Made by a program: the position numbers and the translations under genes. 12,107 nt of DNA from Cylindrotheca closterium. Its lineage: Eukaryota > Bacillariophyta > Bacillariophyceae > Bacillariales > Bacillariaceae. Positions 1-10,408 of this stretch are shown here, piece after piece. Position 1 is the first letter of the stretch. Each line of letters starts with the position of its first letter. The stretch is from the NCBI GenBank assembly GCA_933822405.4, contig CAKOGP040001985.1:1-12107 (forward strand), in the 5' to 3' direction. A model generated the notes under the pieces. It ran no database searches. It saw only the letters and a list, made by a program, of their open reading frames with translations, and was not told the DNA's origin.

Positions 1-373
1 AGAGGACGGGCATGCTTTTTTCCTTTGTCCTCTCCCACCCTCCGCACAGCCGAGCCGTGCTATTTTGACTGACTGTTTGTGGACGCGGATGAGCTGGTCG
101 CTGCATTGATTTTTCAAGATTCCGCCTCCAAGATTCCCTTTGTAAAGTTGCTATTGCGTGTGAAATGACTAATCGGACCACAGTTCCCGGCCGTTCCTGC
201 ATTCAAGGCTGTACTCGTACACGCTACAGCTTTGAGTGACAAGCTCCATTGATTCTCCTGAAATGAATCTCACGTCTGACATTAGTGCGTGGGAACGGAA
301 ACTACTGTATGCCCTGTGGCACGATTTGATTACACGTTTGGACGAAAGAGCCATCTTCTAACGTAACGCCGAA
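1..373. other. 5' flank with no gene seen
   Basis: No convincing coding region, RNA gene or repeat is visible. The stretch just before the ATG at 374 presumably holds the promoter and short 5' UTR of the DUF6824 gene. Short antisense open frames here have no coding character. Confidence 0.6.
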
Positions 374-1375
374 ATGAGTACCGAGAAACAACCAGAGAAC
401 GTGCAAACAAAGGAGCTTAGTAGGGAGGACTTCCTTAACTTCCTCTCGAAGCAATCGATATCCAAGCTCACAATGAATGCTACTTTGGAGAATGGCGAAA
501 AGGTCAGCGCCCCCTTCTACGAAAACGAAAGTGGGTCGGGCAGCGACCACTCGGTTTTTAAGTCAGGTGATTTCTTGAAATTTCTAAGCTCGCAGGATTC
601 CTTGATGCCCGAAGCTCCAGGTGATGCAACCGGAGTGAAAGACTACAACAAGGCTGCTTCGCAGTTGAAAGCGAAGGACTTTCCATCCCGCGATTGGCAC
701 TTGGAGTATGGAAAGAGTCATGTTGATGTATCATACCCAAGTTGCTTCAACGCCAAATCGCAAGACGCTAATCGCGGCCAGCCATCAGTCTTGCCGCCAA
801 AAAAGCGACAGGATAAATTCGATTGGCAAGCACTTTATGAAAAGGCTGTACCCAAGGGTAAACAGAAAGTTACAAGCTTGACCCCTTTAGTAGAAGCGGC
901 AGCTCTTCTTCCGCCACAGCCCTTGGGCTCGCGCGGCGGCCCTGCATTACAAAATCAAAGTAGTGAAACAAAGAAATCATCAAAGCAAACAAAGCGAAAA
1001 CCGAGAAAGATAATCCCAGTCGACAAAGAGTATGTGGACGATTATAGCGATTCAGACATACTGTTTGGCAGGGGTGGAAGATCGAATCACCACCCTGGGA
1101 ACAAGATCTACAGAGATGTTGTCACAGAAAAACAGCCATACTATAGAAATTGCGACAAAAATGAGAAGACAAAAGTCGCGCAATCGATTGTCGATATGAT
1201 TCATGACCATCATGGAGGGCGATTCCTCGAACTCGACAAAGAGACTTGTCGGTGGTACGTTGTTCCCAACGTTGTTGCGAGAAGAAAGGTAGGACAAGCA
1301 TTGCGAGAAAACAACACAGAAGAGGCTCGCGCGGCTAAGCGAGAAAAATATGGTCAAGGGAAGCCGATCGACTGA
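374..1375 (+). CDS. DUF6824-domain protein (probable nuclear, diatom-expanded family)
   Basis: Single-exon protein of 333 residues. The C-terminal third (about residues 226-325) carries a DUF6824-type domain: it opens with SDSDILFGRGGRSNHHPGN, has K-Y-R and Q-P-Y-Y motifs, then FLELDKETCRWYVV and a closing ARRKVGQALREN. This pattern (D-x-L-x-G-R-G-G-x-x-N-x-H-x-G-N ... VGQALRE) is typical of a large diatom family whose biochemical role is not known. A strongly basic stretch (SKQTKRKPRK, about 198-211) precedes it and could be a nuclear localisation signal. The N-terminal half is low-complexity except for two copies of D-F-L-x-F-L-S-x-Q (residues 19-27 and 66-74). The start is the first ATG of the frame. 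The family assignment is from recognition of the motif; DNA binding or regulation is only inference. It converges on the minus-strand gene ending at 1509. Confidence 0.9.
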   Translation: MSTEKQPENVQTKELSREDFLNFLSKQSISKLTMNATLENGEKVSAPFYENESGSGSDHSVFKSGDFLKFLSSQDSLMPEAPGDATGVKDYNKAASQLKAKDFPSRDWHLEYGKSHVDVSYPSCFNAKSQDANRGQPSVLPPKKRQDKFDWQALYEKAVPKGKQKVTSLTPLVEAAALLPPQPLGSRGGPALQNQSSETKKSSKQTKRKPRKIIPVDKEYVDDYSDSDILFGRGGRSNHHPGNKIYRDVVTEKQPYYRNCDKNEKTKVAQSIVDMIHDHHGGRFLELDKETCRWYVVPNVVARRKVGQALRENNTEEARAAKREKYGQGKPID

Positions 1376-1508
1376 ACCGGCAGAGTTGAGATAGTTGAAA
1401 ACGATTGATTCATTCATTCCCCGATACGCCCTAAAGATTAGCTTTCTAAACTTGCAAGGTGTAACTAGATATCCATATTCTACGCTGTTATTCATGATCT
1501 TGCCCTTT

Positions 1509-2805
1509 TTAGTCTGCCCGAGAAACAATGCCAGATTCCCGAACCTGACCCATGTTGGAATCTCTTCCTTCAAAAACACCTCGGTTCGTGGGACTGGCAG
1601 CTGCAGCGCCTCCCATCGAGTGAGCTTTGCTCTCCCTCCGGTTGGAAACTTGTACAATACTTGTAGTTCCGCTATCATCCCCTGTAACCCCACCACAGTT
1701 CCAAATCGAGTGGAAGCCTCGGGAGAAACTCAATGTGTTGCTCCAATCTCCTTCGCCATGGTTCGGCGCAACCTCGCGAGAAGATCCAGAGGCATCGTGG
1801 TAGCCAGAAGAACCTCGAAATCGATTATCGTCATCAGCATACTTTGGACGATCTCTGATACCAACTTTGGCCTTAGGGGGCGCACTCTGTGGCAAACCCA
1901 CGGGACGAATTTTGTTGGGTGTTTGTAGAGTTGAACCTCTATGTCCCCCGACATGATTTGGCGAGATACGCTTCCGTGGGCTCCTCAAACTCATACCTTC
2001 GCGGTTGCTGTTTGTATTCAAAAGCGTATCCTCAGGTAGGTCCGTCGCATCTCGAAGTTTCTTGGCACCATCACGTACGAGATGTTTCATATCATCAAAC
2101 TCGCCCATTACAACAAGGGAGAGCATATTTGCGGGCTCATCAGAATCTGGTGCCTACAAGAGAAATTTCCCGTTGAGAAAATTGTGCATACAGTCGTGCT
2201 CTGAAGCTTCAAGAATATCTTACCTTTCCAGTCAACATAGATTCTTCAACTAGGTCTTTCGCCTTTTCGATTTTGGAAGCTTGTCGCGACTTCTCTCCTT
2301 TTTTATTCTTGGAGCCGCGGTTGCTGCGGGTAGCCCGAGCATTCTGTGACAAAATGGTTCCATCCTTTCCTACTGTAATTCCCCGGAAGATTTTTGCCGT
2401 TCTTATGGCGACCTGTGTGGTGGTGACGTCAACAGAGGAATCATCACTGGTGCTGAATGTGAGCGGTGGAGGTACGTCGTCGAATGGCCCGACGAAAGAA
2501 GGAGAAATCGGATGAATCTCGGCGTTCAGATTCAACTTGTAACAACGTGTTCGTTTTGCTATATCGGGTGGCTGTGGGATTCCATCACGGGGGTAATCTT
2601 CTTCCATTTGTTCTCCTTCAGGATTCCGAGTCTGTAGGTTGTCGTTCGTAGTGTTGGAAAAATGTGTTGGAGGCTCTTCGAATGGGGACTTTCGGTAGTG
2701 GGAAGGCTTCTGTAGCGATTCTTCACGTTTGAAATGCGAATTTGTACCACAATTTGTAGATGTTGCAGTTCGGCCTTCAGTAGGCAGTGTCGAACACTGC
2801 CCCAT
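1509..2805 (-). CDS. Unknown protein with N-terminal MGQC, two exons
   Basis: I do not recognise this protein. Exon 1 is 2805-2224 and exon 2 is 2153-1509, joined in phase 0 across a 70-nt intron, giving about 408 residues. The ATG at 2805 is preferred over the in-frame ATG at 3075: it has a good context (gcggcaATGG), and the upstream extension is hydrophobic but irregular and reads like 5' leader. The product then begins M-G-Q-C, a classic N-myristoylation site with an adjacent Cys that could be palmitoylated, suggesting membrane attachment (inference). The protein is hydrophilic and mostly disordered-looking. The most structured-looking stretch spans the exon junction: a basic segment (NRGSKNKKGEKSRQASK), then KAKDLVEESMLTGK, then NMLSLVVMGEFDDMKHLVRD. 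No enzyme motif is visible. The last 190 nt of exon 2 also lie inside a longer open frame (1696-1052), so the exact 3' end is less certain. Confidence 0.72.
2154..2223 (-). other. Intron of the MGQC gene
   Basis: A 70-nt GT-AG intron. The donor is AAG|GTAAGA (exon ends at 2224) and the acceptor is TTCTCTTGTAG|GCA (exon resumes at 2153). Both flanking exons are open in phase 0, and reading into the intron gives a stop after four codons. Confidence 0.9.
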
Positions 2806-3314
2806 TGCCGCCTGCAAGATGTAGCTTAGAGGAGTCGCCGTTTTTCCGTTGTGTTTGATTGTCCGAGATATAAACCTCGAAACAACCGATAATAACCTAA
2901 ATAAGGAAAAAAGAAAGGAAAATAGGGCTGTACACAAATCGACTCGACTTTGCAGGAACACTGAAGCGACTGCAATCTCGAATAGGTGGAGTGTCGAATT
3001 TGTGAGTTGGAAAAGTGGCAGTGTAAATTCGCCGATCTGCGGTATTTGCGATTTTTTTGGATATATTGTCTTCATTTCTGTATGTTATATCTTTTATCGC
3101 CAGTCAGGTCGTTGAGACGTCATATCGACAGCAAGGAAACCCACAAATTTTTGGTTCACGTACTGGTACTTAGTTAGCTCAACTGTGGTGGTCCAGTATA
3201 TCAAATCATGGCCAACCGTCAATTTCTTCTTACAGTACGTTGGTATGACAAGAAAAGATACCACAAGATCCCTCGTCAAAGCAGAATTTAACTGGTATCT
3301 TGTGCCCGTCCATC
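2806..3314. promoter_or_regulatory. Divergent promoter region between MGQC and DUF1764 genes
   Basis: About 510 nt separate the two divergent starts. It is AT-rich, with short A/T runs around 3050-3095. One ACGTCA element (3117-3122, within GACGTCA) matches the cAMP/CO2-response core TGACGT/ACGTCA described in diatom promoters; a single hexamer is weak evidence. Short open frames here lack coding character. No RNA gene seen. Confidence 0.45.
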
Positions 3315-3710
3315 ATGGCAAAGCAAAAGAGTCAGAGCAGCAAAGTGAAATCAACAAAAGGATCAACAGAATTAAATAATGTAAAAAAGCGCTCTTGTGA
3401 GAAGGGAAACTTGAATGGGGGACTGGACGAGATTGAGTCTTTGTTTCATAACAAGAAAAAGGAAAAACTGATTGAGAAAGAATCAAAAGAAAAGCCGAGG
3501 GCGACAGATGGAAAGCATGTCACGAAGGATTTAACTCCACGGTCATCTCAGTACTGGACGGATGACGGCTTGGGTGGAAAGTTCAATGCAGAAGGGTTCA
3601 CGGGCCGAACACAGGATGGGTGCAAGATATTCAAGGCTCATGTTTTGAACAAGCCGAGGTCAGGAAATACAAAAGACTGTCCTTTTGACTGTGACTGTTG
3701 CTTCATTTGA
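3315..3710 (+). CDS. DUF1764 family protein
   Basis: A 131-residue, very basic protein of the eukaryotic DUF1764 family. The diagnostic C-terminus is present: RTQDGCKIFKAHVLN (residues 98-112), then CPFDCDCCF (122-130), a Cys-rich tail that ends the family almost invariably and looks metal-binding. The N-terminal part has the usual Lys/Ser-rich start and an acidic-hydrophobic LDEIESLF (37-44) followed by a Lys-rich stretch, as in other members. The family is widespread in eukaryotes but has no firmly established function; the charge pattern suggests a nuclear or nucleolar protein (inference). The ATG at 3315 (catcATGG) is chosen: the frame extends slightly upstream only through a TTG. It is divergent from the MGQC gene and convergent with DIM1, 144 nt apart. 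Confidence 0.93.
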   Translation: MAKQKSQSSKVKSTKGSTELNNVKKRSCEKGNLNGGLDEIESLFHNKKKEKLIEKESKEKPRATDGKHVTKDLTPRSSQYWTDDGLGGKFNAEGFTGRTQDGCKIFKAHVLNKPRSGNTKDCPFDCDCCFI

Positions 3711-3854
3711 TAATTTGCTGGTTCCAGTGGGAGTACCCAGAAAATTTGTTCTCGATGCTATGATATTTCCCTTTGCTTTGCCTCTGGAAGAAGATCGGTA
3801 TCTGCTGTACAATAGATGTCTACTTTTAGCTTTGAGTGCACTAAAATAAAAATG

Positions 3855-5213
<1,359 letters not shown>

Positions 5214-7439
5214 ATGGCCGCGGCAACAGCACCAACGGCGCCGACTGTGGCAGCGCCAACAGCACCCACAGCTGCACCAGCAGCACCAACACCACAGCTG
5301 ACCGCTTACCATGAATTTTTCGGCAACACCACTTTGGACCCCCATCAACAAGACTACCAAGCGCTCATGCGAGCCTACAGAGTTTACGACACTCCTACAC
5401 CTGCTCAATCGTTGTACAACAGCGCCGGACTGTCTACCTCCGCTTATCCCATGGTCTACCTGTCGCTCATCAATGAGAATGGGAATTTGTTCTACCTATT
5501 GGTCCATGCACCAGCCTTCTACAAGTCACTGCCTGGGGTCCCAAGCCGCTGCGATGGAAAGGCCTACGCGTTCACCGGCGATGTGGCTGCCAACACCATC
5601 ACCACTATAGAATTTCCACAGGACGCCTTTATGTCGCCAGGAACTGGAACAGAGGAAAACGTCCCAAAGGATCTGGAGCGAGCTCTGGACATTCTCCAGC
5701 TCAATCCGGACGACTCCTCCATTGGACCTTTCCAGGACACGGATGCCAACATCAAGCAAGCAAAGACCCGTCACTACATCCCTTTGCCACACCACTATGT
5801 GCATCTGGTTCTGGGACGCCACGTTCCAGTTCGGAAGGGTTTCATCGACTTGGCAGCAGCCATCAAAAACACTGGAGACAAAATTGAGTGCCCTGAGCTC
5901 ACCGATTGGCTACTACTGTCACTGGTTAGAGCAGGAGCGGGCGCTCCACCAACTCTTGCAACAACATTGCCTGATAGACCTTTCGATGATGCAGCGCTCA
6001 AGGTGCAACGCCGAGAGCTGTTGGAACAGCATCTTCCAGGCCTGAAGGAAGCTTCACTTCCGTCCATGCTAGGAATTCAGCAGAGCCTGGCGCAATCAGT
6101 CAACGAACTGGTCCGAACCCAAAAGGACGCCCAGACCGAAGCGACAGCACGAGAAGCCAAGGCCAAGGCCCCCAGGAGTGTGGACGAATTCTTTGGTCCC
6201 ATGCTCCACAAGCTCCTCAGCATCCTCCACGTGCAAGACACTAGCCAGTGCCCACCTGTCTAGTCCGAATGGGCTTCTCAGCCCAAGAAAGCCAACCTCG
6301 ACGTTTTGGAAACCGCCCTCAGGTCCCAAGGGAGCAGCGAAGCAACAGGGGGATTCGGAATTGTACCCATTGTCACTCCGGACTTGGTGAAGAAAGTGAA
6401 GGCGGTGAAACTCGGTGGCAACAACACTGACAACCTGGAAGAAGGAATTCACCCTTTCTCTATTGTCCTGCCGTCCTATGGAGGCTCCGATGTTGGAGTG
6501 ACCAAGGCGGCCCGAGAAAGGGCAGCAGCTTACGCGGAAGTCCACGGGGGATCAGGGGCCTCTCTACAAGACGCCATCGCCTTGAGAAAGCCTACTGTCC
6601 ACATTCCGGACACCTTCTCCAAGGCACAAAGTCATCTCATGGGCCTACTAACCTTGTGGCAAGTCCTGCTGCCATTCAGCCATCCTTTCCTACGAGCGTA
6701 CGGAATGTTCCTACAGCAATACGTGTGAGATGAAGCCAACTTCACTGCCCTACTCGACAAATTGCCACGACCAGAGCCAAAGCCGGCTCTTTTCTTGAGG
6801 GCAGTACAAGTCCGCATGGTTAACTACTGGTAGTCAGTGGAGAGCTCCATGTCCTACCAGCCGGATCTGCCCAACTTTGTTGACATCCTGGTACAGATCC
6901 GACAGCGCTCCGACAGCTGGATTGCTGCGCTTCCTGCCAACTACCGGAGCGAACCAGCGGCCCAATTACCTACAGCTCCATGGAACAGGGGATACCTGCC
7001 TTACATGATGCCCCCCGACATGGTCCCAATGGCTTCTGACAGCTCCGGTGCCTCAAGTCTCACACCTCATTCCTTGGGGTATCCTCCATTCTTCAATGGT
7101 TTCTTTCCACCACAGGGTGGAGGAATTAAGCCAGGCGAGGATGACCCAAAATCCAAGGGAAAGAACAGCCTCCAAGTGAAGAACTCTACACATGTTCCAG
7201 AGCTCACCCAGTTCCGGAAATTGGCCCTTGCCACCGCTGTCTCAAAGGCCGAGCAGAAAGCTGGATCTCCGCCGCCTGAGATCACCCACAATGGCACCAA
7301 GGTGCAAATGTGTGTCGGTTATCACGTCAAGGGAAAATGCTGGGAAAAGTGTCCTCGAGCGGCGGACCATGTGGCCCACTCCGCACAAGACACAGCAAAG
7401 CTTGTCGAGTGGTGCAAGAAAGCTTACGCTGAAGAATGA
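5214..7439 (+). pseudogene. gag: gag-like ORF of DIRS-like element, three in-frame stops
   Basis: One continuous reading frame of 741 codons before the terminal TGA, interrupted only by TAG at 6261, TGA at 6726 and TAG at 6831. Coding character resumes in the same frame after each, so these are point mutations and not separate genes. The N-terminus is an Ala-Pro-Thr repeat (residues 2-27), followed by a probable structured region (HEFFGNTTLDPHQQDYQALM, then SLINENGNLFYLLVHAP). After residue 540 comes a Pro/Gly-rich stretch. Near the end is MCVGYHVKGKCWEKCPRAADHVAHS-like sequence, quoted here by its spacing: C-x8-C-x3-C-x5-H at nt 7312-7371, a probable nucleic-acid-binding zinc finger. Expected role: capsid/nucleoprotein of the retroelement (inference from position and zinc motif; I did not recognise a specific gag family). 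It ends 73 nt before the first ATG of pol, which lies in the +1 frame. Confidence 0.75.
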
Positions 7440-7467
7440 AGCTTTGGCGGATGGTACCCCCAGCTAG

Positions 7468-9825
7468 CTACGGTTCCCATCTAAGCCACCTGCTCCATCA
7501 TCTAGCAACGTGATGGGGGCAGCGGCAACTAATAACATCACCAGTTTACCTGCCACTGTACCTCGTCTCCCAACCACTTCCACAATTCCGCCTTTCCGCC
7601 TCAGCACAAGTCCACCTGCACAACAGTTCCGCATCCATGATGATGAACTAGGTAAGAAGATTCGTATGGCCGTTCATGAATTTCAGCGAAGTAACTCCTG
7701 GGAGACGTTTGCTACGGCACAGAGAGGATCAGCTCCAGATATTGCGCCCAATGTTAGGCATCTGGCACATCCAGCTGCACACCTCCTCGATCACCTTCGA
7801 AATCATGGCGCACCCATACCGATGTCTACACTACCTTGGAACGCACAACGACGAGATGACGCCGTCGCCCGCGGTCCTCACAAGTCTGCAAAAGATGAAG
7901 TGTCCTTTGTCCAAGAAGAGTTCACTGATTTTCTCAACAAGAAATTCTGGACCATCCTCCCCTATCGACTCGTGCGGCACCTACAGAACTTGCGACTCAG
8001 TCCTCTTGGCGTAGTTCCACAACGGGACAGACGGCCCCGACTGACAGTTGACCTTTCTTTCTTTGGCATCAATCAAGAATCCGTCCCAATCGCGCCATCA
8101 GATTCCATGCAATTCGGACGTGCCCTTCACCGCATCCTGCAACGAATCCTCCAAGCCAACCCCCTACACGTTCCTGTTTACATCTCCAAAATTGACATTG
8201 CTGATGGTTTCTACCGCATTCAATTGGCACCTTATGCCGTCCCACATCTGGCCGTCCTACTCCCGCAACACCCCAACGAAGAAGCCATGGTTGCCTTTCC
8301 CCTGGTCCTCCCTATGGGCTGGGTCAATTCGCCACCATACTTCTCGGCCGTCACCGAAACTGGAGCGGACCTGATGAACCGACGCCTCAAACAGCGCCCC
8401 CAAGAGCCACCTCATCGCCTAGAAGAGCTTGCTCTGAATCCACCAGCACTTGAGAAGCCTGCTTCGAGTCTACCTCCGACAACCCACCGTGTGGATGACC
8501 CTATCGCCACGCCACCTTCCAAGCCCATCCATCAACCTCGGTTCTGTCGGCCAATGCAATACGCTGACGTCTACGTTGATGACTTCATCTCTTTGGTCCA
8601 GGGTACCGAGAACGACCGTCGTCAAGCCATGCGAACACTTCTTCACGTGCTCGACAGTGTTTTTTGACCTCGGGACTCCAACAGAGACCTCCCCTTTCGT
8701 CAAGAGCCGGCTTCCGTCAAAAAGCTCACGAAGGGCGACGCCAGCTGGTCTACCAAGAAAGTGGTACTCGGATGGCTCCTGGATTCTGTTGACAAAACCA
8801 TCAGCCTTCCGCCACATCGAATTGAACGGCTCCAAACCATCCTGGCCGGCATTGGCCCCACAAAGAAGCGCATCAGTGCCAAGAACTGGCATCGTTTGCT
8901 GGGTGAATTGCGATCCATGGTGATTGAAATACCAGGTGCATGCGGCCTGTTTAGCCCACTTCAAGAAGCCTTTCGGACCAAAACCCCGGACCATCGTCTT
9001 TGCCTGAATGCCATGGTTCACCAATTCCTGGACGATTTCCGTCAGCTGTCCAAAACCCTTGGCGACCGCCCCACCAGGATAGCCGAACTCATTCCTCAAG
9101 ATCCGAGTGTTATTGGAACTACAGATGCTTCAGGGCAGGGGATGCTGGGCGGTGTTGTTTTTCTCAATACTCCCTCTGGTCTGCGACCCATACTCTAGCG
9201 GCATCGCTACCCCAAGCATGTCCAATCCAGATTGATAACCTTCGACAAGCCATGGGGTTCGTTGAGCATTGGCAACTTGGAACTGTCTGCCATGGTGTGC
9301 CAACACGATGTCATCACTACTGCTGCCGATGCTCGGGAGCACACCATCCACAGCTTCCACGACAACACAGCTGCCCAATTTTGGCAGCGCAAGGGATCCA
9401 CCACTACGACAGGACCGGCTGCCGCCCTGCTTCGCCTCCAGTCCCACCATCAATGGGTGTTCCGCTATGTGCCATTCCACGACTATCTACCAGGACTCCT
9501 GAATAAAATGAGTGACGACGCGTCACGCCTGTGGCACCTCTCTGACGCTGCGTTCCTCGCTTATTTTAACTCTACATATCCACAGATGAATTGCTGGGAG
9601 CTGCACCACGTTCGGCCGCCGATTCTTTCCGCCGTGATCTCAATATTAGCCAGCAAACAGTACAAAAGGGTGTCGTTCGAGGAACTCAAGATACTGCTGA
9701 CGCGCACTGGGAGCTTTGGACCAAGTTCTGTGAAGAACTTGGACTCGACCCCCTCCTCCGCGTCCCTGGAACACCCTGCAAATGTTCAGACCGAGTATTT
9801 TTGGGACACTGATCGCAAAGTTTGA
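7468..9825 (+). pseudogene. pol: pol: reverse transcriptase-RNase H, two in-frame stops
   Basis: A single frame open from 7468 (first ATG 7513) to the TAA/TGA region at 9823-9825, broken only by TGA 8665 and TAG 9196. Numbered from 7513, the RT palm motifs are KIDIADGFYRIQ (first catalytic Asp 228), LPMGWVNSPPYF (motif B, from 266) and YVDDF (354-358). Motifs B and C are about 76 residues apart, because of a Pro-rich insert, far more than in most retroelement RTs. After the TGA the expected continuation follows in frame (FRQEPASVKKL, then KKVVLGWLLDSVDK). RNase H residues: D538 in TTDASGQG, E590 in GNLELSAM, D617 in FHDNTAAQFW and D668 in NKMSDDASR, a complete carboxylate set. RNase H then runs into HLSDAAFLAYFNSTYPQ, and the 3' end overlaps the recombinase frame. 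Catalytic residues are intact but the nonsense codons prevent a full-length product. Confidence 0.92.
9570..9812 (+). pseudogene. Tyrosine recombinase, N-terminal part, truncated
   Basis: This frame is shifted -1 relative to pol and overlaps its end. It is open from a TAA at 9567 to a TGA at 9810 and has no ATG, so translation would need frameshifting or a lost start. It contains SQQTVQKGVVRGTQD followed by AHWELWTKFCEELGLDPLL (9702-9758), the helical SAM-like core-binding domain of DIRS-type tyrosine recombinases. The similarity fades at about 9775-9790, near the position where TLQMF can still be read in another frame. No catalytic Arg, His or Tyr is present in this piece. The missing continuation is found at 11674-12107, so the gene appears split by intervening DNA. 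Confidence 0.72.
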
Positions 9826-9956
9826 CGTGCTCGTGCCCGGAGATATAAAATTATATTTTTAGCTTCGAAAAATCTATGTTATTTCCCTTTAACTATTAAT
9901 GACGTGATGATTTATCAAATAGGGACTTATGGACACAGATGACCGATTGGTCATTG

Positions 9957-10120
9957 TGACTTTTTCTGAGTTATAACTCAGATCACAACGGAATCCTGAG
10001 TTATAACTCACGGCGTTGAGTTATAACTCAAACGTGTGAGTACGTCTGAGTTATAACTCAAACGTGTGAGTTATAACTCAAACGTGTGAGTTATAACTCA
10101 AACGTACTCAGAAAATGTCA
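9957..10120. repeat. Left palindrome array with bounding inverted repeats
   Basis: It holds six exact copies of the perfect 14-bp palindrome TGAGTTATAACTCA, at 9967, 9997, 10017, 10047, 10067 and 10087. Start-to-start distances are 30, 20, 30, 20 and 20, all multiples of 10. From 10017 the unit is the 20-mer TGAGTTATAACTCAAACGTG, with a partial TGAG copy at 10037. The block is bounded by a 15-bp inverted repeat with one mismatch: TGACTTTTTCTGAGT (9957-9971) and ACTCAGAAAATGTCA (10106-10120). Confidence 0.95.
9988..9999 (+). repeat. Left 12-bp inverted repeat
   Basis: ACGGAATCCTGA, running directly into the palindrome TGAGTTATAACTCA (shared TGA). It pairs exactly with 11496-11507. A related AAGGATTCC also occurs at 11461-11469. 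Confidence 0.8.
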
Positions 10121-10408
10121 GGGGGATGATGTTCTCCAATGGGGGAAGGGCAGCTTCAAGAGAGATGCAACACAGCCTCCAAAGAAAACCACGAATAAGT
10201 AACGTGCTCGGCTTCGCCATGAAACTTTTAATCGTCGATTGAAGTGCTTTTTATTATTTTGGACGACAGGTTCAAATATTCGAGAGACAAACATCAAAAA
10301 TGTGTCCTTGCAGTTGTTGGAACAGTCCAATTCAAAATGAATAACGGTCACCCTCTCTTTGAAATAGGATAATTTACCACATATCTAATACAATTTTATT
10401 ACTACTTG
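10121..10408. other. AT-rich spacer inside nested element
   Basis: This is 288 nt between the left array and the stop codon of the minus-strand coding remnant. It would form the remnant's 3' UTR and downstream DNA. A short antisense open frame (10351-10118) has no recognisable content. No RNA gene or repeat seen. Confidence 0.5.

Larger units (their letters stand above)
5214..9825 (+). mobile_element. Decayed DIRS-like (tyrosine-recombinase) retrotransposon
   Basis: Order on the plus strand: gag-like frame, RT-RNase H, then the start of a tyrosine recombinase. A tyrosine recombinase downstream of RNase H, with no DDE integrase, protease or flanking LTR, defines the DIRS/Ngaro-type order. The RT region downstream of YVDD (LGWLLDSVDKTISLPPHRIE, then KKRISAKNWHRLLGEL) is also the DIRS pattern. 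Five nonsense codons in gag and pol make it non-autonomous. Terminal repeats were not found: the 5' end is somewhere in 4975-5213, and the 3' end lies beyond the window if 11674-12107 is the same copy. Codon use and GC are higher than in the AT-rich DNA that follows. Confidence 0.82.

Noticed and set aside
1052..1696. Long minus-strand open frame of 214 codons
   Set aside because: Half of it is antisense to the conserved DUF6824 domain and the rest overlaps exon 2 of the MGQC gene in another frame. No domain is recognisable. Its 1509-1696 part stays the main uncertainty about the MGQC gene's 3' end.
3300..3314. Five-codon N-terminal extension of the DUF1764 protein
   Set aside because: It would start at TTG; the ATG at 3315 has good context and gives a normal family N-terminus.
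8470..9099. Minus-strand frame of 209 codons opposite pol
   Set aside because: It mirrors the RT-RNase H coding frame; no independent motif or start context supports it.
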